A model generated the notes under the pieces. That model saw only the letters and a list, made by a program, of their open reading frames with translations, searched no databases and was not told the DNA's origin. From Streptomyces turgidiscabies Car8 (GTDB taxonomy: Bacteria; Actinomycetota; Actinomycetes; Streptomycetales; Streptomycetaceae), in assembly GCF_000331005.1 (NCBI RefSeq), contig NZ_AEJB01000532.1, forward strand, positions 1 to 55,915: a DNA stretch of 55,915 nt. The letters are read 5' to 3'. Shown here piece after piece: positions 48,114 to 55,915 of this stretch; the stretch's first letter is position 1; every line of letters begins with the position of its first letter. Made by a program: the position numbers and the translations under genes.

Positions 48114-49514
48114 TCAGTACCCCACCCGGAACGTGGCGTCCTGCTTCTCCGTCGTCGTCGAGATCGGGTCGATGCGCAGGACGTAGTTCGAGTGGCGTAT
48201 GTACCGCGTCGGGTTGTTGTACGAGCGGAAGGATGCCCAGGAGCTGTCCGCCAGGCCCGCCGTGCGGTAGAAGGTCGCGTCTCCGGCGAAGGTCGACGTG
48301 CCGTCGTTGACGTCGAGTTGGAGGGCGTAGTTGTAGTGCCGGAGGTAGCGGGTGGGGTAGTTGACCGACTGGAAGGAGATGCCGGTGCTGTCCGCCAGGC
48401 CCGGGACGAGCTTCCACTCCGAGTCGGTGTACAGGTCGAAGGGGTATTCGTCGATGCGGCCGATGTAGTTGGCGTGGCGGATGTAACGGGCCGGGTAGTT
48501 GTACGACTTGAGGCGGTTCCAGGCCGGGGCGCCCCACTTGGTGAGCAGGTTGTTGTACTCGGTCGTCGTGATCGTCGTGACGCCGCAGTGCTTGGAGTTG
48601 ACCGGCTGCGTGTAGGTCTTCTGGTCCAGCGCGGTCCAGGTGCCGGAGGCCAGGTCGGAGGTCTGCCAGGCGTAGAAGACGCCGTTGGGCGTGTAGGTGT
48701 CGCCCCACAGGTACCAGGTGTTCGACGACAGCGACTTGAAGACGGTCGGGGCTTCCGTGCCGCCGTGAGCAACGCCCGCGCTGTACTCGGTGAAGCTGCC
48801 CGGGTTGAGGGTCGTCGAGCGGGCGGAGACGAGGGTCTGGTTCTTCTTGAAGAACAGGTAGTTGTAGCCGCCCACCCCGACCGCCATGTCGCCGTCGATC
48901 ACGTCGTAGCCCGGGTCGAAGAAGACCTGCGGAGCCGACGCCGTGACGAAGTCACTCGTGTAGTTGACCATGATCACGTTGTGGCCGCTGGAGTTGACCG
49001 CCGAGTAGATCACCGCGTACTGGCCCCGGCCCGCGTCCCAGAACGCCTCCGGTGCCCAGCTGTGCGTGGTCATGTCGTGGAGTTTCAGGCGCCGGTAGCC
49101 GGTGAAGGTGCGCAGGTCGGCCGAGTCCCAGACATGGATGTACTGGCTGTTGTACGACCAGTCCGTGCCCTTGAGGTCGGTGGCGATGGCGACGAACGTG
49201 CCGTCCTGCTTGCGCATGAGGAACGGGTCGCGCAGACCGAGGGCGCCCGCGGTGGGGGTGACCACGGGGTTGTTCTGGTTCAGCGGTGTCCAGTTGAGCG
49301 AGTCCGGGCTGACGGCCAGGTGGAGGCCGTAGTCGGTGCCCGCGCCGAGGCTCGTCGACTCGGTGAAGTAGCACATCACGTACGCGGAGTCGGCCGCGTG
49401 GGCGGTGCCGGCGCCGAGAGTGAGCACGCCGGACGCGGCGAGCGGGGCGGTGGCGGCCATGCCGAGGAAGAGACGGCGGGACGGCTGGGGTCGTGCGCTC
49501 ATCTGGGTCTCCAA
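48114..49514 (-). CDS. Secreted glycoside hydrolase family 43-like enzyme with AbfB (CBM42) arabinose-binding domain
   Basis: 466 residues; starts at 49514 or 49502. A twin-arginine signal (PSRRLFLGMAATAPLAASGVLTL, AHA cleavage) leads into a five-bladed propeller of GH43 type: YVMCYFTESTSLGAGTDYGLHLAVSPDSLNWTPL, LRDPFLMRKQDGTFVAIATDL, HSWAPEAFW, YDVIDGDMAV, GGTEAPTVF. From ~330 on is an AbfB domain with three trefoil repeats, each NYPxRYIRHxNYxxRID-like, which binds arabinofuranose side chains. Likely an arabinan/arabinoxylan-debranching or galactan-acting enzyme. The direct repeat ACGTATGG x2 upstream (from about 49576) is the only regulatory feature seen. Confidence 0.88.
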   Translation of the reverse strand: METQMSARPQPSRRLFLGMAATAPLAASGVLTLGAGTAHAADSAYVMCYFTESTSLGAGTDYGLHLAVSPDSLNWTPLNQNNPVVTPTAGALGLRDPFLMRKQDGTFVAIATDLKGTDWSYNSQYIHVWDSADLRTFTGYRRLKLHDMTTHSWAPEAFWDAGRGQYAVIYSAVNSSGHNVIMVNYTSDFVTASAPQVFFDPGYDVIDGDMAVGVGGYNYLFFKKNQTLVSARSTTLNPGSFTEYSAGVAHGGTEAPTVFKSLSSNTWYLWGDTYTPNGVFYAWQTSDLASGTWTALDQKTYTQPVNSKHCGVTTITTTEYNNLLTKWGAPAWNRLKSYNYPARYIRHANYIGRIDEYPFDLYTDSEWKLVPGLADSTGISFQSVNYPTRYLRHYNYALQLDVNDGTSTFAGDATFYRTAGLADSSWASFRSYNNPTRYIRHSNYVLRIDPISTTTEKQDATFRVGY

Positions 49515-49800
49515 GCGGGTGCGGCTACGGGGGTGTGCGGGTGCTGGTCCGGGAGCGGAGTGAGCGGCTGCGCGTCACGTATGGAACGTATGGGGTGATC
49601 GGGGACGTGAAAGTGCAGCCAGGAGGGCGAATTGGTCGAAATTTCGAACTAGGTTCGGAAAGTCGATCAGAAGGTAGATCGCCCCACCCTGCTCGTCAAT
49701 CACTCTGGCGAGGCTGTGCGGATTCTTTGTGCGCAACCCTCGGTATCCGTCGCGAGTCACCTGGGTGTTGAAGCCGCTTGTCCCTCGTGGAGGTTGTGCC

Positions 49801-50205
49801 ATGTCCACTCGCCCCGTCAGCCGCAGGTCGCTACACAACCTCGTCTACGGCGGACCCGGCGACGACAACATCACCGTGCACGACCGGGGGAGGGCCTGGG
49901 GCCAGGACGGCAAGGACATGATCTCCGCCGACGGTGAGGGAAGCCGCGTGGACGGGGGCACGGGCAATGACCTCATCTCCGGGGGCGCGGGCCGGCAGAC
50001 CCTGACCGGCGGGACCGGCGACGACACGATCCGCGGTGGCACCGGCAACGACCTGATCTACGGCAGCCCGGGCAACGACGTCCTCTACGGCAACAGCGGC
50101 AACGACACCATCCAGGGCAACAGCGGCAACGACAAGCTGTACGGCGGTCCCGGCAAGGACGCCCTCAGCGGCGGCCCCGGCCGCAACGTCGTCCACCAGA
50201 ACTGA
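49801..50205 (+). CDS. Short RTX-type calcium-binding repeat protein without a signal peptide
   Basis: 134 residues from the ATG at 49801 (GGAGG upstream). From residue ~17 nearly the whole protein is nonapeptide-type repeats GGxGxDxI/L (YGGPGDDNITV, GGTGNDLISGGAG, GGTGDDTIRGGTGNDLIYGSPGNDVLYGNSGNDTIQGNSGNDKLYGGPGKDALSGGPG), the calcium-binding beta-roll of RTX proteins. There is no enzymatic domain and no N-terminal signal. An ATG at 49729 would add residues with no signal either. Its role (structural, calcium store, substrate of a type-I-like route) is open. Confidence 0.8.
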   Translation: MSTRPVSRRSLHNLVYGGPGDDNITVHDRGRAWGQDGKDMISADGEGSRVDGGTGNDLISGGAGRQTLTGGTGDDTIRGGTGNDLIYGSPGNDVLYGNSGNDTIQGNSGNDKLYGGPGKDALSGGPGRNVVHQN

Positions 50206-50332
50206 CACCCTCGCCGCCCGCCGGACGCCCCTCCCCGGTCCTCGACCGTCCAGGGAGGGCATGCGCGTCGGAGTACGATGATCCGACCCCCGGCGGAGTA
50301 CCCGGCGGCGGGTTCCGTAGCTGAGGAGATGC

Positions 50333-50902
50333 GTGACCGTGGCTGCCCGACGGCTTCCCTCATCGGTCTGGGTCACCGGTCTGACCTTGGGCGCGATCGC
50401 CGCCGTCGCCGTACTGGCGGTCAAGGCCGAGCAAGGTCCGCAGCCCCACGCCACCGCCGCCGCCAGGCCGAACGCCTCCGCGTCGGCGAAGCCCTCCGCC
50501 AAGCCCAGCCGGCCCGTCGAGGCGGCCGTGCCGGACGGGTCGGGGACCGGGCGTCGGGTCGTCTACTCGCTCGGGCTGAAGCGGGTCTGGCTCATCGACG
50601 CGAGCGAGCAGACCCGCCGTACGTTCGCGGTGTGGCCGGGATCGGTGAGCCCCGACCCCGGGAAGTACACGGTGGGGCAGCGGGTCGAGGCCCGGACCGG
50701 CTCCGACGGCGTCGCGATCGAGCACGTCATGTTCTTCGCCACCGGATCCGGGCTCTCGATCGCCTTCTCCAACGCCGTCGACGGCGCCTCACCGCAGCCC
50801 GCGTCCGGCGTCCAGACAGGCGGCATCCGCATGTCCAAGGCGGACGGCACCGCCCTCTGGGCCTTCGGGGACACGGGCACCGAGGTGACGGTCGTCAAGT
50901 AG
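50333..50902 (+). CDS. Membrane-anchored YkuD-like (L,D-transpeptidase-fold) protein lacking the catalytic Cys
   Basis: 189 residues from a GTG with GAGGAG upstream. One N-terminal transmembrane helix (VWVTGLTLGAIAAVAVLAV) is followed by an Ala/Pro/Ser linker (~35-68). The globular part follows the YkuD pattern: VVYSLGLKRVWLIDASEQTRRTFAVWPGSVSPDPGKYTVGQR ... GIRMSKADGTALWAFGDTGTEVTVV. In active enzymes the strand before RM reads SHGCIRM/SHGCVRL; here it is VQTGGIRM, so both the His and the Cys are missing. It may therefore be a pseudoenzyme binding peptidoglycan or a regulator. It lies 127 bp after the RTX gene. Confidence 0.75.
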   Translation: MTVAARRLPSSVWVTGLTLGAIAAVAVLAVKAEQGPQPHATAAARPNASASAKPSAKPSRPVEAAVPDGSGTGRRVVYSLGLKRVWLIDASEQTRRTFAVWPGSVSPDPGKYTVGQRVEARTGSDGVAIEHVMFFATGSGLSIAFSNAVDGASPQPASGVQTGGIRMSKADGTALWAFGDTGTEVTVVK

Positions 50903-50911
50903 TCGGCTTGA

Positions 50912-50939
50912 CGGTTGTCAGACGGTCGTCAGACAACCG
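50912..50939. terminator. Hairpin between convergent genes
   Basis: CGGTTGTC (50912-50919) and GACAACCG (50932-50939) form a perfect 8-bp stem with a 12-nt loop, right after the YkuD-like gene and before the DUF2165 gene end. Confidence 0.6.
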
Positions 50940-50948
50940 CGCCGGTCC

Positions 50949-51494
50949 CTACGACTCCTCGGCCGCCGCTCGGGGCGCTGTCGCCGGCAGGTGCAGCACC
51001 AGTAGCACCACCCCGCTCAGCAGGAACACCCGCGTCGCCGCGTCCAGGCCGTTCCAGTCGTCCGACTGCCACATGGCGAACCACTCGCCGCCGATCGCGA
51101 TGAAACCGGCGCCGAACAGCAGCATCAGCATCAGCAGGCCGTACGTCGAGACGCTCCGCGCCCGTTCGACGTCGCGGCGCACCCACAGCCACGTACCGGC
51201 GACGAGGACGAACGCGGCGAGTGTCTCCCACGCGATGATCGCCACGTACGCCGCGTCCGCCAGGCCCTTCGACGTGATGGCCCGCCACATCAGGTCGTCG
51301 TCCTTGAACGTGGTGTCCATCGCGAGGACATGGCGCACGAACTGCTGGTTCGAACCGAAGTCGGTGATGTTGCCGAGCGCCACGAGGGCGATGTAGAGCG
51401 CGACCGTCGCCGTCAACAGGGTCGCGGCGAGGGTGAGTGCGGTATGTGTGGGGGGAGTGGTACGCGTGGGGTGGGGGGTACCTGTTGTGGTCAT
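50949..51494 (-). CDS. DUF2165-type integral membrane protein
   Basis: 181 residues with four predicted membrane helices: about 20-42 (LAATLLTATVALYIALVAL), 85-105 (AYVAIIAWETLAAFVLVAG), 118-137 (YGLLMLMLLFGAGFIAIGG) and 152-170. DFGSNQQFVRHVLAMDTTFKDDDLMWRAI between helices 1 and 2 and GGEWFAMWQS after helix 3 match the DUF2165 family. Function is unknown for the whole family. Confidence 0.85.
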   Translation of the reverse strand: MTTTGTPHPTRTTPPTHTALTLAATLLTATVALYIALVALGNITDFGSNQQFVRHVLAMDTTFKDDDLMWRAITSKGLADAAYVAIIAWETLAAFVLVAGTWLWVRRDVERARSVSTYGLLMLMLLFGAGFIAIGGEWFAMWQSDDWNGLDAATRVFLLSGVVLLVLHLPATAPRAAAEES

Positions 51495-51680
51495 GAGGCA
51501 ACTCTATGGATCGGCCAGGGCGCCGTCTCCACGTCCCCTCCTCGGTTGACCTCCCGTTCACTGTCGGGGAGTTGGGGAGTTGGGTCAGACTGATGGATGC
51601 AGCACTGATGCAGCAGTGATGGAGCACTGATGCGGCAGAAGGTTCGCCACGACACCGCCACGACGCAGGGAGACGTACGG

Positions 51681-54600
51681 ATGGCTCAGTCCCCGCTGCC
51701 GTCGATGCGGCAGCTGATCCAGCAGCGCACACGCGCCGGTTTCGTCGGCCGCAGTGCCGAACGGGCCGCGTTCCGGGCCAACTTCGACCTGCCGCCCGAC
51801 GACGAACGCCACCACTTCCGCTTCCATGTGCACGGCAACGCCGGCGTCGGGAAGACCTTCCTCGTACGGGAGTTGGAGCAGCAGGCCAAGGAACGCGGCG
51901 CGCTCACCGCCTACGTCGACGAGGGCGCCGGCAGTGTTCCGGAGGCACTGGCAGTGATGTGCCGTCAGTTCGCCGCGCAGGGACGGCGGTTCAAGGAACT
52001 GGAGCGGCTCCTCGCGGCCCATCGTGAGCGGCGGCACGAGGCCGAGTCCGCCGTCGCGAGCCTCGAACCGCAGCCCGAGAATCCCTCGGCCGGCAGTCTG
52101 ACGGCCGCCCGGATCGGGCTCGTCGGTGCCGGACTCATCCCCGTCGTCGGACCGTTCGCCGGCGCACTCGACGCCGACCGGATCGCCCAGGGCGCCGACC
52201 GGGTACGGGCCGGGATCGCCGCCCGGCTGCGCAACCAGGACGACGTACAGCTCGTCCTCGCGCCCGAGCGCGTCCTCACCCCGGTACTGCTCGCCGAGCT
52301 GGACGGCATCTGCGCGGCCGTGCCCTGGATCGTCCTGTTCCTCGACACCTACGAGCGCACCAGCCCGTTCCTCGACGGCTGGCTGCACGACATCATGACC
52401 ACCGACCGCTACGGCGACCTCTCCTTCCCCGCGAACCTCGTCCTCGTCACCGCAGGCCAGCGGCCCTTCGACACCGGACGTTGGGGAGGCTTCGCCGACT
52501 TCGTCACCGAGGTGCCCCTCGGGCCGTTCACAGAGGCCGAGGCGCGCGGACTGCTCGCCGACAGGGGGGTGACGGACGGGCCGGTCGTCGAGGAGGTGCT
52601 GCGGCTCACCGGCGGGCTGCGGTGCTGGTGTCGACCCTCGCCGCGGCCCAGCCCACCGACCCGGACGACATCGGCGACCCGAGCGCGACCGCCGTCGAAC
52701 GGTTCCTGAAGTGGGAGTCCGACCTCTCGCGCCGGGCCGCCGCCCTCGCCTGCGCGCTGCCCCGGCGTCTGGACGCGGACATCTTCCGGGCCGCTCTCAC
52801 CGCCCCGGACCAGGCGCGGGACGAGGCCGAACTCGACGTGCTGTTCGCGTGGTTGAGGGAGTTGCCCTTTGTCAGCGACCGGGGTGACAGGGTCCAGTAC
52901 CACGACGTCGTCCGCGACCCGATGCTCCGTCTCCAGCGCCGCCGCTCCCCGCGCCGCTGGGCCGAGCAGCACACCTGGCTGGCCGACACGTTCGCCGGCT
53001 GGCGCGCCGAGGTCGAAGGCCCGCTCTCCGCAGACGAGTTGTGGGCGACGGAGGAGTGGCGGGAGCTACGGTTCGCGGAGTCGTACCACCTGCTGTGCGC
53101 GTCCCCCCGTACCGCGCTGCCCCTCGTCCTGCGGGACGTCGTCGACGCCTGCGACCACGGAGAGGTGGTCGCCCGGCGCCTGGCGCGAGTACTGGTGGAG
53201 GCCGGAGACGACAACGAGGCGTTGAAGGTGCGGAGTTGGGGACACGACCTCCTCGAAGCGCTCGCGGACAGCGGAGAACGCGGAGAACGCGGAGAACGCG
53301 GAGAAGGCGGCGGAGGCGGCGGAAGGGAGAACGAGACCGGCGGAGTGCTCGGCGCGCTCGCGCTGCTGCTGGGCCGGGCCGGGCTCGACGCGCGGGGGCA
53401 GGCCGTGGCACGCATGCTGCGCGGGCGCGAACTGCGGCTGAGCGGGGCGTACGAGAGGGCCCTCGGCGAGTACGAACAGGCCCTCGCCCTCGATCCGGAG
53501 CTGGAGCGCGCCTACTACGGCCGGGGCGTCACCCGCGCCGAACAGCGTGACTACGCCGCCGCCATCACCGACCTCGACCGCGCCGACGAACTCGCCCCCG
53601 ACACGGCCCGCGTCCTGTTCGTACGCGGCGACTACCACCGCATCCTCGGCCACCACGAGGAAGCGGTCCGTGACCTGGACCGGGCCGTCGCCCTCGGCCC
53701 CGACCTGGCCGGCGCCTGGGCCTCCCGTGGTGTCACCCGGCACGGCACCGGCGACATCGAACAGGCCCTCGCCGACCTCGACCGGGCCCTCGAACTGGAC
53801 CCCGAGCACGTGTGGGCGCTGGTCCGGCGGGCCAGGGTGCACCGCTCGCGCGAGGAGCACGACCGTCAGTTCGCCGACCTGGACCGGGCGGTGGCCCTCG
53901 GCCCCGAGCTGGCCTGGGTCTCGTGCCAGCGCGGCGACGCGCTCCGGGTCGCCGGCCGCGACACCGAGGCCCTCGCCGACTACGACCGGGCCCTCGAACT
54001 CGACCCCGCCTACGCGTCGGCGTACGCCAGCCGGGGCGTCTCCCGCAGCCGACTCGGCCGCCACGAGGGGGGGTTGGCCGACCTCGACAGGGCGCTGGCG
54101 CTGCATCCGGCGTATCCCTGGGCGCTGGTGCAGCGCTCGGTGGTGCACCGGAAGACCGACGAGTACGAGGCGTCGTACGAAGACGCCGACAGGGCCGTCG
54201 AGTTGGAGCCGGAGAGCGCGTGGGCGCTGTGGAACCGTGGCGAGGCGCTGCGCTGTCTGGGCCGGTTCGAGGAGGCGCGCGTGGACCTGGACCGGGCGCT
54301 CTCACTGTTCCCGGGCAGTGTGTGGGCGGTCGGCTGCCGAGGCGCCGTACTCCACGAACTACGGCTGTACGGCGAGGCGTTGGACGATCTGGACCGGGCG
54401 GTCACGCTCGACCCGGACGGGGCCTGGCATCTGATGCGCCGGATCATGACCCTGCTGGCGGTGGGCCGCCCCGAGGACGCCCGTACCGACCTCGACCGAT
54501 ATCTCGTGATCGGCGACGACCTGGCCTGGGCGCACCACACCCTCGCGCAGATCCACCTCCTGGACGGGCGCACCGAGGACGCGGCGGCGGCGCTCGCGGA

Positions 54601-55081
54601 GGCCGCGCGGCTCGGGCTCGTGGAGCCGGCCGGCCTGGAGGAACTGGCCCGTACCCAGCGCAGGGCGGGGGAGTGGCGCGCCGCCCGGGAGACGGCGGAC
54701 CGGATGCGTGCCCTGCACGAGGCCGGCGGCGTCTTCTGTCTCGCCCTCGCGGTCGCCGGGGAACGGGGCCAGGACGCCGCCCGTCCGGTCTGGCGCGAGG
54801 CGTACCGACTGGCCTCCGGCTGGGAGCTGGCCGAGGGCGCCTCCGGCTTCCTGCACGCGGTGATCGCGGCGGGTCTCGGCGACTGGGCGGACCTGGACGA
54901 GCATCTCGCCGGCCTGCTCACGGGACCGCGGGAGTGGGTGGACGTGGCGTGGCTGGCCGACCTGCTGGACGAGCTGGCACTTGCGCCGGGCGGTTCGCCG
55001 GAGGAGGCGGAGCGGCTCGCCGTACGGCTGGCGCGGGTGCGGGAGGCGCGGGAGGCGATCAGCGGGCGGTACGCGCGGTGA
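51681..55081 (+). pseudogene. STAND-like NTPase with TPR repeats, interrupted by an apparent 1-nt deletion
   Basis: Start ATG at 51681 (GGGAG upstream; 51630 possible). Residues 52-59, GNAGVGKT, are a Walker A motif inside an AAA/NTPase domain (IVLFLDTYERTSPFLDGWL is Walker-B-like). At 52610-52625 the reading frame breaks. The first frame reads ...LRLTGGLRCWCRPS and soon stops (52709), whereas the +1 frame continues VLVSTLAAAQ to 55081. Restoring one C in CTGCGGTG (52617-52624) gives LRLTGGLPVLVSTL, so one continuous protein of about 1130 residues is implied. The second part holds at least eight TPR-type 34-residue repeats (ALADLDRALELDPEHVWAL and similar). A real frameshift makes the gene non-functional; a sequence error would leave a normal STAND-type sensor. 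Confidence 0.8.
53273..53308 (+). repeat. Tandem 9-bp repeat inside the NTPase-TPR gene
   Basis: Three exact GGAGAACGC units plus GGAGAAGGC, encoding a Gly-Glu-Arg run before a Gly-rich linker between NTPase and TPR parts. Units of 9 bp keep the frame if copy number varies. Confidence 0.8.
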
Positions 55082-55097
55082 CGTAGGCGGGAGGCGT

Positions 55098-55133
55098 GCG
55101 AGGCGGGCGAGGCGGGCGAGGCGGGCGAGGCGC
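55098..55133 (+). repeat. Tandem 9-bp repeat after the NTPase-TPR gene
   Basis: Three GCGAGGCGG units and one GCGAGGCGC, 17 bp after the stop codon. It resembles the in-gene repeat in period but not in sequence. Confidence 0.8.
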
Positions 55134-55324
55134 GTGAACCCGTGCGGGAGGTGTGAGGGGTGTGTGGGGAGGGCGTAAGGCTCCCGATTGGTGACCAGCT
55201 GGGACCACTCATGCCCAGTCGGGCCAGATTCCGCATACCAATCCGGGCCCTGAGCAGACCGTTCCCGGTCGATTACAGTGCTGAGCTGTCAATCGTTCGA
55301 ACGGTGCTGTGAGGGAGGTCCGAG

Positions 55325-55915
55325 GTGGGCGTGATGACATCCGGTGGAGTGACCGGTGCCGCGTCCGGCGCCATCTGGGGCCGCTCCGAACAGCAGGACT
55401 TCCGCAGCCGGGTCCGCGGCACCCTGCTCGGCGCGGCTCTCGGCGACGCCCTGGGCGCCCCGCTCGACGGACTCACCCTCGACTCCATCCACGAGGCGTA
55501 CGGTGCGGAGGGCCTCACCGACCTGGCCTTCGCGTACGGCAGACGCGGTGCGATCACCGACATCACCCAGCTCACCCTCTTCACCCTGGACGGCCTGATC
55601 CGTGCCCAGGTGCGCCGCGACACCGGCGCCTGGCACCCGCCGACCGACCTGCACCGCGCCTACCGCCGCTGGGCGGCCACCCAGAGCGACTGGGGGCCCG
55701 ACGAGCGGCGCAAGGAGGACGGCTGGCTGGCCCGCGAGGAGTGGCTGTACGCCCGCCGCGACCCGGCCCTCGCCTGTCTGCTCGGCCTCGGCGACGAGAC
55801 GATGGGCACCCTGGACGCGCCCAAGAACCCCGGTGAGGGGGGCGTGGAGGCGGCGGCCCGTTCGGGCCCGTTCGGGCTCCTGGTCGGCTGGGAGCCGCAG
55901 CTCGTGATGCAGCTG
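55325..55915 (+). CDS. ADP-ribosylglycohydrolase family protein (partial, continues past the window)
   Basis: The frame stays open to the last base, so only the N-terminal ~197 residues are visible. GTG at 55325 is chosen because GGGAGG lies 6 nt before it; GTG 55331 and ATG 55334 are in frame too. The opening RVRGTLLGAALGDALGAPLDGLTLDSIHEAYG is the family's first signature, and AITDITQLTLFTLDGLI corresponds to the metal-binding region (usual T-D-D replaced by ITDIT). Family members remove ADP-ribose from proteins or small molecules. It sits 243 bp after the NTPase-TPR gene. Confidence 0.88.
   Translation, partial: MGVMTSGGVTGAASGAIWGRSEQQDFRSRVRGTLLGAALGDALGAPLDGLTLDSIHEAYGAEGLTDLAFAYGRRGAITDITQLTLFTLDGLIRAQVRRDTGAWHPPTDLHRAYRRWAATQSDWGPDERRKEDGWLAREEWLYARRDPALACLLGLGDETMGTLDAPKNPGEGGVEAAARSGPFGLLVGWEPQLVMQL

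Noticed and set aside
50908..50921. TTGAC-N4-GTCAG, resembling the YTGAC operator
   Set aside because: Spacing is one base short and it lies in a terminator hairpin between gene ends, not in a promoter.

Overview
The window looks like a piece of a Streptomyces (or closely related high-G+C actinomycete) chromosome. G+C is very high, third-codon bias is strong, and GTG starts are common. The families are typical of the genus: STAS/MEDS/ANTAR regulators, a WhiJ-type regulator with DUF397 and ATPase partners, F420-dependent enzymes with FO synthase, many Tat/Sec-exported hydrolases, LAxTG surface proteins and a perfect CebR box. I recognised no rRNA, tRNA, CRISPR array, origin or complete insertion sequence.

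Layout. 1-1.1 kb: C-terminal part of a membrane/coiled-coil/HhH protein. 1.2-10.8 kb: a catabolic-looking set (F420-type LLM oxidoreductase; SDR; LLM oxidoreductase > amidohydrolase > aldehyde dehydrogenase) in three transcription units, each preceded by one or two copies of a 15-bp palindrome YTGAC-N5-GTCAG. No gene for the cognate (probably TetR-type) repressor is present. Inserted among them are an atypical LuxR-type regulator, two tandem secreted proteins with aerolysin/ETX-like sequence patterns, and a GNAT acetyltransferase. 11-15.3 kb: a secreted tripeptidyl-aminopeptidase-like hydrolase, then a signalling block (STAS; MEDS-HATPase; STAS-ANTAR). 15.5-26.9 kb: a divergent pair, a secreted DNRLRE/FG-GAP protein and a giant secreted RHS protein with a ricin-type lectin insert and a C-terminal nucleic-acid-deaminase-like toxin, followed 3 nt later by an Imm10-like immunity gene. 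G+C falls at the toxin tip. 27-28.8 kb: DUF397, WhiJ-like XRE/DUF5753 regulator and an RsbW-type ATPase. 28.8-30 kb: a degraded zone with a deazaflavin-oxidoreductase fragment and an IS5-type transposase remnant.

30-43 kb: SGNH esterase; Rrf2 regulator divergent from an NmrA-type quinone-oxidoreductase-like protein and a VOC protein; DDN-type deazaflavin oxidoreductase overlapping a 46-aa gene; an EEP phosphatase/nuclease; a maleylpyruvate-isomerase-type protein; an LAxTG surface protein; a CehA/McbA-type PHP metallohydrolase; another F420-type LLM enzyme behind a TetR-like box; fbiC (FO synthase); an amidohydrolase. F420 synthesis and several likely F420 users therefore sit within 42 kb. 43-51.5 kb: an alpha/beta hydrolase; a GH30 glycanase behind a CebR box; a six-repeat PLL/tectonin-like propeller; a 48-aa protein; a Nudix hydrolase; a GH43+AbfB arabinanase-type enzyme; a short RTX-repeat protein; a YkuD-like membrane protein that has lost its catalytic Cys; a DUF2165 membrane protein. 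51.6-55.9 kb: an NTPase-TPR (STAND-like) gene broken by an apparent 1-nt deletion, and the start of an ADP-ribosylglycohydrolase gene.

The points I find most interesting are the orphan YTGAC-N5-GTCAG regulon, the RHS-deaminase/Imm10 module with its G+C step at the DPTGL boundary, the paired aerolysin-like secreted proteins, and the pseudo-YkuD protein. All functional statements come from reading the translated sequences; no database search was possible.
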